From Plasmopara viticola (lineage: Eukaryota > Oomycota > Peronosporomycetes > Peronosporales > Peronosporaceae), in assembly GCA_001695595.3 (NCBI GenBank), contig MBPM02000260.1:1-45051 (forward strand): a stretch of 45,051 nt of DNA. The letters are read 5' to 3'. Numbering within the stretch: position 1 is the first letter of the stretch; every line of letters starts with the position of its first letter. Below, one piece after another: positions 31,831-42,940 of this stretch. The translations under genes were made by a program, and so were the position numbers. The notes beneath the pieces were generated by a model, which worked only from the letters and a program-made list of their open reading frames with translations, had not been told where the DNA came from and searched no databases.

Positions 31831-33140
31831 GTTCCTGTTGACTGCAAATGAAGCATCTGCACTCAACTATGCTCACGGAAACACGATGTTGTAAACTCTA
31901 GGACACGGATTAAAGTATACTGGCAGCCGACCATGAGTTTCAGCTAATCAGACTTTTGCCAAAGGTATGTTCTGGTCGTACATCGACTTCGTCTGAGCTG
32001 TCGCAAAGTGTATAGCTGAAGTACTTCTGTAGCTAACGCTCAAGATCAATACGTCATACTCAGACAATCTATGAGGCTCAAGCACAGCGGGTACGACTTC
32101 CGATGCCGAAAATAATCTTTCCCTCTCTCGGGCAGCTAAATGATTGCGTTTGTCTGAGCTTCCAAGCTGACCTTTGAGCTGCGCAGACTTCATGCTCAGC
32201 AGGTGTTGAGGCCGTAGCCTCAATGCTATGAACATCCATGGCACCCTTCGTAGCCTCATAGGCGATCACAGCCACTTCGTTGGCCATGCACCTTCAATTA
32301 ATTCGTGAATTTAAAATCAAGCAAAATCTACTTGATTGGGGCATCTCCTCGTGCTTTCAAATCTCATCAAATATATTGATTGTGATCTCAGGCTTACTAG
32401 TCACAGGTGCTCGATCGAATAACAGCCACGGTGTTCGCTTAGTGCAAAGTGAGAGCAGCGGCGTTCGAGGAAACTATCTAAAGGTAGTTCATGGACTCTT
32501 AAGAACTTTGTGAGGAATTTTTATCGCACCACTTCCGACAATAACTTTGGCTAATTCATGATGTATCTCTACTTCACTTTTTACTCCAACACGGAGGTGG
32601 ATCTTGTCTTGGCGGTCAAGGATCACTGAAAAAGGCCGCTTCTGTCTCGGCTTACTCTCTCTTGTGAGAAGATCAGCTCCTGCGTGATTATATTCTGCGG
32701 CCCTGACCTTTAACAAAGAGGTGGAATCGTATGGCCATGTAATTTATAAATTTACAGTCTGAATGATTGTCGCGCGTCTTTGCACGAGGTCTCCTATTTG
32801 CGTCGGGATATCGCGTCATTATATAATCAATTTAAGGCACGATCGGCCGCTTAAAGCGCACAGCTTCATGAGTAATAATTCCTGCAGCCTTACGACCAGT
32901 AACGTGGAGCTTTCAGCCGCCGTATGGCTACTCGAACTCGCCTTGCTAACAAATCTAGCGCGTGAACATCACTTTTATATGAAGGGGGAAGTTAAGGGCT
33001 CATACAATCCCTCTTAATTATGTTATCTTTAAAGACGCCTCACGTTTGATGTTAGGTGCGTAAAATTGTCTTTAAATGGAAATGGTATACTCCGACACAT
33101 GCTCTTTCTCAGCAAAATTTGTTTTGATGTCTTGTATCAC
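31830..33140 (-). pseudogene. Post-integrase gypsy block, third copy (foldback arm 1)
   Basis: Minus-strand frames at 32287-32078 (MANEVAVIAYEATKGAMDVH, then EHEVCAAQRSAW) and 32259-31948 (VVPAVLEPHRLSEYDVLILS) are the best-preserved version of this block. It is also seen at 5490-6700 and 23880-25020. Its position after integrase suggests a terminal pol or accessory domain. Around 33140 the sequence turns back on itself. Confidence 0.5.
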
Positions 33141-33149
33141 TTTTTACTG

Positions 33150-34430
33150 AACCGATTACTCGAAAGGGTGAGATTGACATTCATGAATGAGATAAAACAT
33201 CGTCCCATCGGACCATTTACATTCGGAAACTTGAGCCAGAATATTACATTTACTTCCCAAAAACGCTGTTAGCACACCTACCATCCACTGTGAGGCATCT
33301 AGTGAGGCGTTATAATAACCAAGACTCCTAGCTTAATGTGAACTCTGATGTTTATCCGAGCTTTTTTGAAGTGCTACTAACGCGCTCGATCATGTTAAAA
33401 AAGTGAGTTTGTGCGGACGATAGCTTCACTTCGATGGTTAGAAGTATGTGGGGCTGAGTTAAAGCTTTCGCCTTAAGAGTCTGGCTGTGCCTGAGTCTCA
33501 CTATGAAAGAAGGCGCCTTTTCGACGCAGTCTGGATACCTCGCGCAAAGACGCGCGGCAGTCGAGCAGACTTGAGATTTGATGTATTACATGTCAAAAAA
33601 TTTCATCTTTTACTCATGGGTCGCAAAAACCACGAAAGACGCAAACAATTGGTCACGCACGAGCCTACCCTTGTCACGAAGAAAAAATGGGGCGAGTCAG
33701 ACATGGCTTTTTATGGCGCTTCTTGACCGCCAAAACTCTAACCACTTTCGTGTGGAGTGTATAGTGAAGTAGAGGTACTTATACTGACAAGACAATATCT
33801 AATTGTTAAGCGGTGCGTATGTACCTCTTCACAAAACTCAATGGAGTTAATAAATTAGCTTCTGGAAATTTTTCCGAACTCCACTGCATTCACTACAAAT
33901 CTCAAGCAATACATGGCTGTTCTTCGATCAGACGCTCGTGTTAGTGAGCTAAATCTCTTCACAATCAATTTTTTTGATTATATATGAGCACGAGGCGCAG
34001 TCACTTGGAATATTATTTTGCCAAATTTTGAAGTCTCTCGGGCAGTCCATAAGTTGTTAACCAATGAAAAGGCTGTCATCGCCTTAAAAGCCGCGATGGA
34101 TACCATAGGTGCCTGTAGCATTAGGGCTGCGGCCTCGACTTACGCTCAGCATGAGGTGCGCGGAGCTCAAAGGGTTTGATGGCTCCGTAGATATTTACTT
34201 ATGCGGACTAATGCACTGGCTTGAAAGAGTAAAGGCTCGTTTGATATTGTACACGCTGTACTTGAGCTCCATACACCATTTAATAAAGATGAAAGGGATT
34301 TGAGCGTTGAGTACAAAAGCACTGAAGCTATACTCTAAACTTTTGTATTGCTCCAGCGTAAACAAATTCGATGGACGAGTGGAGGGGCACCCTTGACAAA
34401 CTTTTGATAGGCTTTAACTCGTCGTCGAAT
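33150..34430 (+). repeat. Foldback arm 2: inverted copy of the post-integrase block
   Basis: This stretch reads on the plus strand what 31950-33130 reads on the minus strand: AVIALKAAMDTIGACSIRAA, then FDIVHAVLELHTP, DERDLSVEYKSTEA and RWTSG. The turn is at about 33140 with essentially no spacer; 33215-33330 matches the reverse complement of 25020-25110. The other two copies of this region have no second arm, so the flip is an insertion or templated event in this copy only. Arms look roughly 70-75% identical. Confidence 0.65.
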
Positions 34431-34880
34431 GCCGGTAGACTTTCAATCTTTGACATTCAATTCGCAGCATCATGTTTCCGTGAGCACTGCTGGACGCGAG
34501 AGCTTCAGCAGCTGCCAACAGGAACCTCGAGATGAGCATAAATCGTGGTGTCTCTAGTGGCAGCTCCGAAGGCGCTGGTCAAGATTATTGAAAGCATACA
34601 CGATGTTTAGGCAATTTCGTTGAAGTGAGGCCTTGTACTCGTATAAATCTCGGAATGAGAATTTCTCCTCCACTTCACAAAAAGGGAAACTGATCTTGGT
34701 GATCATGTCGCTCGAGAATACTTTCCACGTAATAGTGGCGGTCACCCTCGTTACTGAGGCGAGAATTGTGACGATGTACCAACATCTAGCACTCTGCGGA
34801 CTCTTCGTCATGATGCTGCTCGCAATCAATATCTGCTGGATGCAAATCAAGGCGCTGGTGCATCGTAACGCCAAACCTCT
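34430..34880. other. Unassigned stretch after the foldback
   Basis: It carries overlapping short frames on both strands (34633-34959 plus, 34874-34554 minus) with no similarity I recognise and no partner elsewhere in the window. It may be gypsy sequence too decayed to place. Confidence 0.25.
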
Positions 34881-35130
34881 CAGTTATTTTAGCCAATACA
34901 GGCACTGGGTGCCAGCTGCCAATCCCGCTGTGGCAGCACTATGCCAGTGTTGCCATTAACTTTGCCAAGCCAAAGATAAACTTGAGATTTCTTAACTTTC
35001 AGTAGTCCGCTGGAGATGGCAGGCTTTATGGTGGAGTCGGCGCGTAAAGCGCGGAGTTGATTTTCTGGCAGGTGTCCTAGATCCTTTACTCGTCCATATA
35101 CGTGTATATGTAACACCACCGACATGTGGG
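34880..35130 (-). pseudogene. Gypsy integrase relic, fourth copy
   Basis: The minus-strand frame 35125-34889 contains LPENQLRALRAD, then YLWLGKVNGNTGIV. VNGNTGIV is the best-preserved version of the integrase core word in this window. The upstream zinc-finger half is blurred (VVLHIHVYGRVKDL). Confidence 0.65.
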
Positions 35131-35425
35131 CAAGACCAAGAAGAGCGCTTATAAAGAAAAAAAATCTCCCTTGAATGTATATTGCACTTTAGATCCTTAA
35201 AATTTTTTCAGCATCTCGAGATGGATCTGTTGAGGTGGCATTTTCTAAAGCAGACCTACTGCTTACTGGTAGCGATGCATTTACTGTCTCTGACGAGGTG
35301 TTAACAAGTCGACTTTGGCACCTTCCGCCCACAAAGAAACACGAGATTAAAGGATTTTGATTGGCAATCATTCTATATACCTAGCGATCATAGTAATTTC
35401 AATCCTGCCGGTGTGAACCACCTCA

Positions 35426-35493
35426 TGTTGTGGTCCAAGCGTGTCGGCAAGTTCACTCATATTGTGGTCCAAGCGTATCGACAAGCTCACTCG
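35426..35493. repeat. 34-bp tandem duplication
   Basis: Two 34-bp units (35426-35459 and 35460-35493) share TTGTGGTCCAAGCGT and differ at a few positions. The counterpart in the left palindrome arm (about 4535-4580) has one unit. Confidence 0.75.
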
Positions 35494-36870
35494 TTTTCCA
35501 GACTTGCATTCATTGTATAATATTATTTCGCAAAGAATCGCAACTACCTTGTCGTTTTTTAAAGCGATGTGACCATATTTTTCCGCTGTACTCAGGAATG
35601 TGCTGTCTAAAGAAAGTACAAACGACTAAAAGCCTGGAAGATGCACTTGTAATCCTACCAGTCATTATATCATGTCAAGCAACTCTTTTTCATGAACGAG
35701 GTAGCTTCACTCGGTGATTTAAGCTGTCTAATCGCGGTCATCCTTACAAGTCTGTAGTGACGTGCCACCAGCGGTTTTGTCAGAAACTTAGTAAAAGACG
35801 ATTAACGGCTTTGTAAAGTATGGCAGAGACAGGACTGGTGCTTGCTTTGCTACTATCACTAGTCAATAATCTTCTATAATAAATTTGAAGAAAAAAATTG
35901 TAAGACTTACACAGTGAATAGTGTGCTGATACAAAAAGTACTGTAAGTCTAGTCACGACCTTATAATTTTGAAGATTGTAGCGCTGACCAAGGCAAAACA
36001 TTTTTCACTTCCTCTGATCCCCATGGCTGGTTACGAAGCAGCTGATGACTTTTATCCCTACTGCCACATAGACGCATTTTTGATGTTGGTGTAAAGCTTA
36101 TTACCTCAAAATTTGCCTCGTCTAGTCTTGATCGGCTTCCAAAGCCGAACAAATTTCTCTTACATGACTATGGCCAGATATTTTGTCCTCGGGCAAAAGG
36201 CTGTAATGCAGTTGTGTCACACGGAGATATGACGTCGCCGGGGTGCTGTTTAGTAATATAGTATCAAATCACGCCGCTGGGTATACTCACCTTCGTTAGG
36301 TGTCTTCATTCGGATTTGGTAGTAGCAGATACAATGTGCTTCCGAACAAGCTATTAGTAAACACGTCATTTTTTGGTCCAGACTTTTGCGAAGTACAGCT
36401 GCACTGTTCAGCTTGTATTAAACTAGAAACTACAGCATACCGAAAGTCGGTGACGAGTTCAAAAATTTTGACTTCCGCACTTTTTCATTCCTTACCTTCT
36501 AAGCGATAAAGCACAGCCCTAGGGTTGTGCGGCCGCTATTGTTAACTTCACACGGTATAGGAGCCATTGGCGTGTGCGAGTATATGTAAAGCGCGCGTTT
36601 GTGCGTCTGAGTGGATCATCTACGCAGTTGACGTGGCAGCAGGTTCAACGTAATGAGATATATGGGCACATCGGAGCATCTTAAACGTGAAGGACATGAG
36701 AGTACTGCAAATGCAGTCGCCCTAAACGTCGATTAAAGCCAACGATCAAATGAGCAGCACAAAGTGTGCATCCAAAGAATGCCGATTTGTTTGGAATTTA
36801 TGGGCTCTTTTAGATCGTCGTGTTTGTACCCAAGTGAGTAACCCTTTCATTTTCCTTTTCCTCGTTTACA
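35460..36870 (-). pseudogene. Gypsy RT-region relic, full-length copy
   Basis: Reverse complement partner of about 2920-4560. The minus-strand frame 36152-35961 reads LFGFGSRSRLDEANFEVISF and ALQSSKL, corresponding to the part just after the RT catalytic box in the left copy. The box itself (about 36200) is ARGQNIW where the left copy has LEDDIFVH, so it is destroyed. 36800-36540 matches 3350-3600. Confidence 0.6.
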
Positions 36871-37360
36871 TTTTCATCCCCATGTTATGGTAGAAATGTC
36901 TCGCGATTATTAATATCAAACTACAAAGTATGGTTGATAAGACACTTATAGCAACAAACATTCAACAAACCTTAAATCTAATATGCACTTAAAAATCAAT
37001 AAAAAGCTTTCACTTAAAAGCGACAATTTTTGGCTTTACACTGTGCTTTTATAACTTAGGTTAGTGCCGTCTCTTGAAGTGATGTGGGGCGACGAAACGG
37101 AAGAATTCAAACCAAATCCATTGATACCGCGATTACCTGGCTGACTATATACATGCAAGACTTACTTTGAATGTGACGGACTTTTATCGTATCACATAAT
37201 ATTTTCTCCAACTTCGTGTCATCTTCCATTGGTTAAAATAACATGCGTGCGAACCGGGGTTGCTGTCGCCAATTTTCTGTTGCAGATACTTTTAGAGCCG
37301 TGTGTGATCTGTCGTTAACATACTCATTTCCTTCTTGGCCTCTATTCTTATATCTGTTAG
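36870..37360. other. Unassigned gypsy-internal stretch
   Basis: By position it should be pol sequence upstream of RT, but alignment to 2640-3250 is poor. No acceptable frame. Confidence 0.25.
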
Positions 37361-39650
37361 TTAATTTACCCAATTTCTGAACTTGCACATCTCTAAGCAA
37401 TAAGCTGTTGGTGACACAGTACTTCATGGCTTGCCTAAGGTTAAGCTTGTATTTCAATCCTCTGGACCTCACACCTCGAAAATGGCATAGCACATCCTTG
37501 AGACCATTCAAAATGTGTACTTTAAGCCGCACTGTGCCCTGCCGATAGAATCAAGCAATACATCTTTGTCTAAATCGAAGTATGTATTTAAATTCTTACA
37601 TTTTCATTTTAGTAAATACTGTCTCAGAAATAGTTCACGGCGGTAAATTTGGCCAACAGCTCAGCAGCTTTGAAGACCCGAGGCTCGGTAGCTTCAAAAT
37701 CAAGACAGTGCCGTACACTGAGGCGAATTTGCCGCGATACGACAAAATCTACTATTGTAATTGCCGTCTAATTGTCAATTACGAGGACGTTCGTGACAGC
37801 CAGAAATCAAGCTCGAATCGCATCTTTGTAATGTTCAAGTGAAGCTATGTACTTTCTCCTCCGAGAATTTCATTGTTTACCTAAAGACTTGTAAGTGGTG
37901 GAGCTATGTTATGAAGCTATGCTACCTGCATTCAAAGCGATACTGAAAGCGTCTTTGGTAACCAGTGCTACCAACGGAACTCATTATTCGCTAAGAAATA
38001 CCTTTAAAGACGTCGTCACAATCACCCTTGAATAAAAATTAGCACCTTTGTTACTATCCATATTGACTTTGGGCGTGTAACTGCCTAAGTCTTTAATTTA
38101 CAAACAGTACTTCAACAGTGTCGAGAACGAAACACACTTAAGTCCTGTCGCATGGAATTGGGCAGCTGGTACTCATAGCCTTGCCCCATAAATCATTTGG
38201 ACCTCGTCCATGGCATGCACAGGGCCAAGTCGCGCTTGTCCGTGTCAAAGACGAGCAAAACCTTCTACTATCGAAATTCTAAAGATCCATAGCCAGGCCT
38301 TTCTTAGCTCGAAGTATGTTTGAAGGCGTCCCATCACCCAGACAAACCGAAACTGACTTTCTTCTACGAATCCCTCTACGGCCAATTAAGAGATCTCGCT
38401 GACCGCAATCCTTTGTTGGCACCCAAAGGTTTGCAATCTACCAAAACTTGGAATGGCATTTTATGATCTCGTACACGTGCGCATACAACCAGCAGTTTTA
38501 TACTGCTTGTATTTTCGTAGAAGCTGTCGACCGCTTAGAAGCTAACTGCCTATGGTGTGTATCAATCTTGCCCACATCATGAGAATTCGATCACTTTCTA
38601 GTAAGTGCCGCGCACCTACTGATGACCAGCACTTCACTGCACTGAGAGCGAAGTTTCCGACAGCGACCCTTCATAGCCCTTGAATGAGCCAGACGTCTTT
38701 TTGATCCTTGCTTATCGCAGCCAAAGAAGCGACCTTTGCTTTTCTCAAAACTACCGAAGTCCACTGGTCAGGACCGATCTCTACACTGAATTTTGTACGA
38801 CGAGGGCAACTGTTTCACGGTCCTTAAAAGAGCAAGCTTGATTGTGACTTTTTTCTAAGAATCAATCTCTTGTTGTTGCTTTCTGCACTTTTAAAAGCTA
38901 AGTGCTAGGCTGGTCTACCTTTAAGGCGTCCATGAGCACGCCAACCTTAGTTTTGGTCAAAAGTGGCGCTTGAAGGCCTTCGTCTCTTTTGGCTCTTGAA
39001 TAAATGTATGAAGCTTGCGCCGACTTTGCTTGCAATTACGGTAGCGGTAATGCTGCTAATGTTTAAGCTACTCGAACGGAATATTTCTCATTTCTGCTCC
39101 TTTGTAAGCTCCCGAGTTACGAAACCGTTTGGTATAGTGTTTGTAATGGTAAATGCCTCAATTTTAGACCGACCTTTTAGGTGAGAGAGTGCGAATGTCA
39201 CGCACACGCGCCTAAAGACCTTTTCTTACCCTTTATACAAAAGAAAGGGTTCCATCCTTTCATTCTTTTGACGGTGAAAAGCTTTAGCTTCATTGGTCTG
39301 GACCTCACAGTCGGCACTTCCACCGTAGCTACTTCTGCTAGAACACCGTTTTGCTCGAAGAGCTTGACGGCCGTGACACGTTCCAGCTGCTTAGTGGTAA
39401 GTATGACTGCAGGTCCGCCCGCCTTCCTAGGCCCATAGAAGCTAGCAAGTCTTCCGAGCAGCGCGCATCATGCCGACAACTGTTGGTAGATGTTTGATTA
39501 ACTCGGATCCATTGCAGGGTTCAGTAAATTGATCCACCTGCGTAGGTGTAGGATTAATTACAATGTACAATCATCATGCGACACCGTGCACAGATGAGAC
39601 GTGCTGGAAGATGTTTAATTAACAATTGTTCATACTCTTGGTAAAAAGAT
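37360..39650 (-). pseudogene. Gypsy gag-protease-linker relic
   Basis: Colinear with 8000-10450. The protease word appears on the minus strand at 38265-38205 as FDTDKRDLALCMPW. The gag 3' part at about 39150-38960 matches 811-1000 of the left copy, with LPNGFVTRELTKEQ where the other copy has LPEGFVKWDFTKEQ. The gag N-terminal block lies at about 39530-39250. Every frame is interrupted. Plus-strand frames here (38963-39438) are antisense shadows. Confidence 0.6.
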
Positions 39651-40240
39651 TAAAAATTGTACAATTTATTAAAGTTTTTTTTAAATGTGGTCTAAAAAAT
39701 ACTTTTTGATAAACGACGATCTTGGATATGTAAATCGGTGTATATACCAATCAATTGCGTGTCGAGTTTCTTATGCTCGGCTTTATGGTAAAACGCTCTT
39801 TTTTTTTTTGTCTCATACTGGCGGTTTTGAATCAAGAATGCCGTATCTAACGGGAATTTTCTGTAGCAGCCGCTATAAAAAGGCTACGCGGCGTGTTGCC
39901 GCAAACGACTCTACCAACGTGCTGCAACTATTTGCGACAGAATATTGACAGCGGTCGATAAAATCTGGCATTACATTTAGCGCTTGTATTATATTTGACC
40001 TGCGCGACCGATAGTACCACAACACAGTGGCTATGTATGCCTCATTCAAGGAAAATAATTGCGTGTTGCTGTTGCCGTTGCCGTGCAAACCACGATACGA
40101 AGACGTCATGTGTCTATTCAATTATTATGACAGACAGCAGAGTCAAAACGACTGGTAGCCTGTAGCGATAAACGCGCTTTTTAAGACTGTCAATAAAGTT
40201 CTATCACTCCAATTGCGTTTTGAGCTAGAATAAATATTTG
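39650..40240 (-). other. Gypsy 5' leader between LTR and gag
   Basis: It occupies the place of 640-800 and 16440-16780 in the plus-oriented copies, but aligns only in patches. A run of nine or more thymines lies near 39800. No gene accepted. Confidence 0.35.
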
Positions 40241-40670
40241 GTCAGCAGTTGCGCCGCGTCGGCGTTATCACTGTTCGCTACGCTCACAACATGTATACAA
40301 TGGTTCTAAATGCACAATGCTCAGCACGCTGAGGAGCTCGCCTCTTGATTCGCTCCCGAAATTTCTTGGTGATTTCAATTTGCAGCGACTTTTGCCACCT
40401 CTTCAGCATTAATTTCTTGATATGGAAATTTTCTCTTGGCAAGCTATCTGATTTTAATCTATCATTGTAAACTTAGAGTTTGTCAGCAGCGTTAAACCCG
40501 ACAATTTCGCGCTCGAACATTACTAAAAGGAAAAATTCAGTGGGGTTATAGGAGAAGTCTGACGACTGTGCAGTCACGAACCCTGACACTTCCGTGTTCT
40601 AATGAAACACGGGTTACAAATGCAGTACACATTGGCACTGCTTTTTTTATGATGCCTGAGAGACACTCTG
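40240..40670 (-). repeat. LTR-like repeat, copy 4 (inverted)
   Basis: Reverse complement of copies 1 and 2: GAACAGTGATAACGCCGACG on the minus strand near 40270, and AAGCTATCTGATTTTAATCT on the plus strand near 40440 shared with 10870. It abuts the upstream block of the effector at 41147. The region corresponding to the distal LTR end (near 40660) is shortened. Confidence 0.55.
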
Positions 40671-40689
40671 ATCAGTTCCTACACGTACT

Positions 40690-41146
40690 TGCCTTATTGT
40701 ACAGCATTTGAAACTGGATACATCTCAGATTTGTAGATTGAAGTCGCAGAATGATACCAAAGCAAATTGTTTAATATGCTCTGGATAGATTCCATCTGAT
40801 AGCTCAACAGCTTATTGTATCACACGATACAGTACATCAGACAGTACGCACGCAATCATCATTGTAGTTCCAAAAGGTCTCATCATCTTTCATACTAGCT
40901 TCCACTCAAGGCAAAAATCGGAGTTTAAAATTTATCATATCCATTGTGCTATTAAAAATGTGGGCAATGCTTGCGCATATAATTGCGCTACTTAAATTAA
41001 TCGTTCTTCACTCAAATGTATTAAAAAAATAATCCCGTGGTAAGAGGGACTTCGAACTCAGCCAATGGTCTTTTACACCGTATAGCTTCGAAGGTCGCAA
41101 ATTTCCCTCCGCAACTTGTCATTATTCAACTTGTCCTTCTAAAGCA
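40690..41146 (+). promoter_or_regulatory. Upstream region of the second intact effector
   Basis: The complete, uninterrupted version of the block split at 11372/14160 and inverted at 15330-15825. TGTCATTATTCAACTT (41117-41132) is the Inr-like element, 12 of 16 matches to the oomycete consensus. It ends 14 bases before the ATG, exactly as at 27655-27670. Confidence 0.55.
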
Positions 41147-42706
41147 ATGCTCAAGCCTAAAATTCTGCGCCAATTTATGTTGCTATCGGCTTTCACACTC
41201 GTGGCAAGTACCAAGGCCATAGTAGCGGTGGATGCCCAAGCCCAAAGTCACATGAGGAGCTTGTCAGCAGCAGAAAGTACTCAAACTGACATCTTTGAGG
41301 AAAGGTTCTTGGATACGTTCATCGCAGAGGCTGCATTGCGATTGGAGAAATTGAGTCTGGGTTTGAGGCTCTTTCTTGACAAAGAGAAACTGATCGGCAA
41401 CTTTTTCGAGGAGGCACACGTGAGATCTGCGGCGGGGGATTTGTTCGCAAGTGAGCAGTATCAAATGTGGGCTAGTCGTGTCTTTGGCGCCTATAAAAAT
41501 CCTGCGAAGGCTTATAGGGCCTTATTCCGCGAGCTAAAGAAACACTTTGACGACTATGAGCTGGCTTCGTTAATACTTGAAGCCCTAGCGTACTCAAAGA
41601 CGAAAGCCGTAGCCAAACACTATTACGACCTTCAGATACAGGATTGGATAGCGAACAAGGAAAAGGTTGATGTCTTTCGTGCCTTGAAACTTGATACCGA
41701 CAAGGGCAGCGTATTCAAGAACCCGCTCTTGGAGACATATGTCTCGTTTGCTCGTCAGCTTCCACGAAAAGATGGATCCAACGACCAAATAGTTTTCGAT
41801 AAATTGTATCGTTTGCTGAAGGAGAAATATGGCGTTGCTCGCTTGGCTAAAATGCTTGGGGCTTCGAATGTTGATCTACGCGAAGGAAGCATCGGTAACA
41901 AGATGATGGACGCGATGTATCACAACGTTTTCAAGGGATTGGCAGAAACTTCACTCTTGGCTTTTTTTAACTATTATAACGCTGAAGATGCTGCAGCAAC
42001 CAGCATCTGGCTTTCCTTCGCCGAACGGTGGTCAGGGACTGCCGATTACGAGCATTTGGTGAAAGACTTGGTGGAAGGCTTGTGGAAAGAGCGTGACGTA
42101 AAGGAGAAAGCCCTTGCTACCGTCATTACGGCAACGCAGAAAGATGAAAGCACGCGTACTTTTGCCACAGGCGAATTAGAAAAGCTGTTTAGGTACTGGG
42201 AGGAGGAAAAAAAGACGGCAAGCGATGTGCTCGACATTCTTGGGCTCAAAGTGGCAGAAATGGAAGCTGAGGACATTGTGGAGAGTCCACTATTAGAGAC
42301 ATGGTTTGCGTTTGAATCGCGACATCATACCGAAGATGCTGAATTACTTGAAGCCTTGCTAAGTCAATTGACCATGGAACAATTAGCGAGCATGTTAGTC
42401 TTAAAGACGAAGGACCCAAACATGGCAGCTCGTCTTCGTAGGGTGCGAAAGGCACTCTTCGAAAAATGGCAAATGGAGGCTCTTGACGAGGATGCTGTTT
42501 TTCAACGTCTTCAACTCCATAACGCTGGCGACAAGCTTTGTACGCACCCGGCGTTGAGTGTCTGGTATTGGTTTGCTGTTGAACGCCATCGCACGGATCC
42601 AGAGGTTATCATTTCGCGAGTTGTGAAGAAATACTACCGTAATTCCGAATTGCTTCTTGACAGAGTGCATAGAGAAAGAAAAAAGAAGGTTTTTCGAGTG
42701 CGATAA
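41147..42706 (+). CDS. Secreted WY/LWY-repeat RxLR-like effector (519 aa)
   Basis: Intact, intron-less paralogue of 27685-29340. Signal peptide at residues 1-30 (MLLSAFTLVA core, cleavage near VDA/QAQ). RSLS at 37-40 occupies the RxLR position, and a true EER follows at 51-53. Repeated helical units lie at about 136-210 (VFRALKLD, NPLLETYVSF), 321-405 (VLDILGLKV, SPLLETWFAF) and 410-485 (VFQRLQLHN, HPALSVWYWF). An N-terminal W segment lies near 100-135. Such proteins are secreted and act in plant host cells; no target can be inferred. Compared with the 551-residue paralogue it stops early: after the stop, the +1 frame still resembles the paralogue's C-terminus, so a one-base shift shortened it. 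Only intact copy with an EER. Confidence 0.88.
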   Translation: MLKPKILRQFMLLSAFTLVASTKAIVAVDAQAQSHMRSLSAAESTQTDIFEERFLDTFIAEAALRLEKLSLGLRLFLDKEKLIGNFFEEAHVRSAAGDLFASEQYQMWASRVFGAYKNPAKAYRALFRELKKHFDDYELASLILEALAYSKTKAVAKHYYDLQIQDWIANKEKVDVFRALKLDTDKGSVFKNPLLETYVSFARQLPRKDGSNDQIVFDKLYRLLKEKYGVARLAKMLGASNVDLREGSIGNKMMDAMYHNVFKGLAETSLLAFFNYYNAEDAAATSIWLSFAERWSGTADYEHLVKDLVEGLWKERDVKEKALATVITATQKDESTRTFATGELEKLFRYWEEEKKTASDVLDILGLKVAEMEAEDIVESPLLETWFAFESRHHTEDAELLEALLSQLTMEQLASMLVLKTKDPNMAARLRRVRKALFEKWQMEALDEDAVFQRLQLHNAGDKLCTHPALSVWYWFAVERHRTDPEVIISRVVKKYYRNSELLLDRVHRERKKKVFRVR

Positions 42707-42940
42707 GCATTTCCGAAGAAAATCGGGAGTAGCCGAAAGTCATATACTACGTACGTCGCGAGCCAGGCAGCCCGAGTGATGACGACTAGTATAATACACA
42801 CGAGGGGAATTTAATCGTATATTCTTTTTGCGAATAGCATGGCGTATATATATATTATTTGAAAGACACGCATTTTTCCTATAATCAGCCCCTCCTTAAT
42901 ACAGTATACGTATTACCGCTGTATTACGGTAGTGCCTAAA
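42707..42940 (+). other. Effector 3' flank, third copy (short)
   Basis: It shares TACGTACGTCGCGAGCCAGG and GACGACTAGT-type words with the flanks at 21130 and 29300, then diverges near 42850 and meets the second TIR element. A TATATATATATTATTT stretch lies at about 42846-42861. Confidence 0.5.

Noticed and set aside
33487..33772. Overlapping plus-strand frames of 79 and 64 codons
   Set aside because: They fall in foldback arm 2 and do not stay in frame with the conserved post-integrase words, so they are treated as relic sequence.
38963..39438. Two plus-strand frames (73 and 85 codons) in the gag region
   Set aside because: They are antisense to the gag relic, whose minus-strand words match three other copies.
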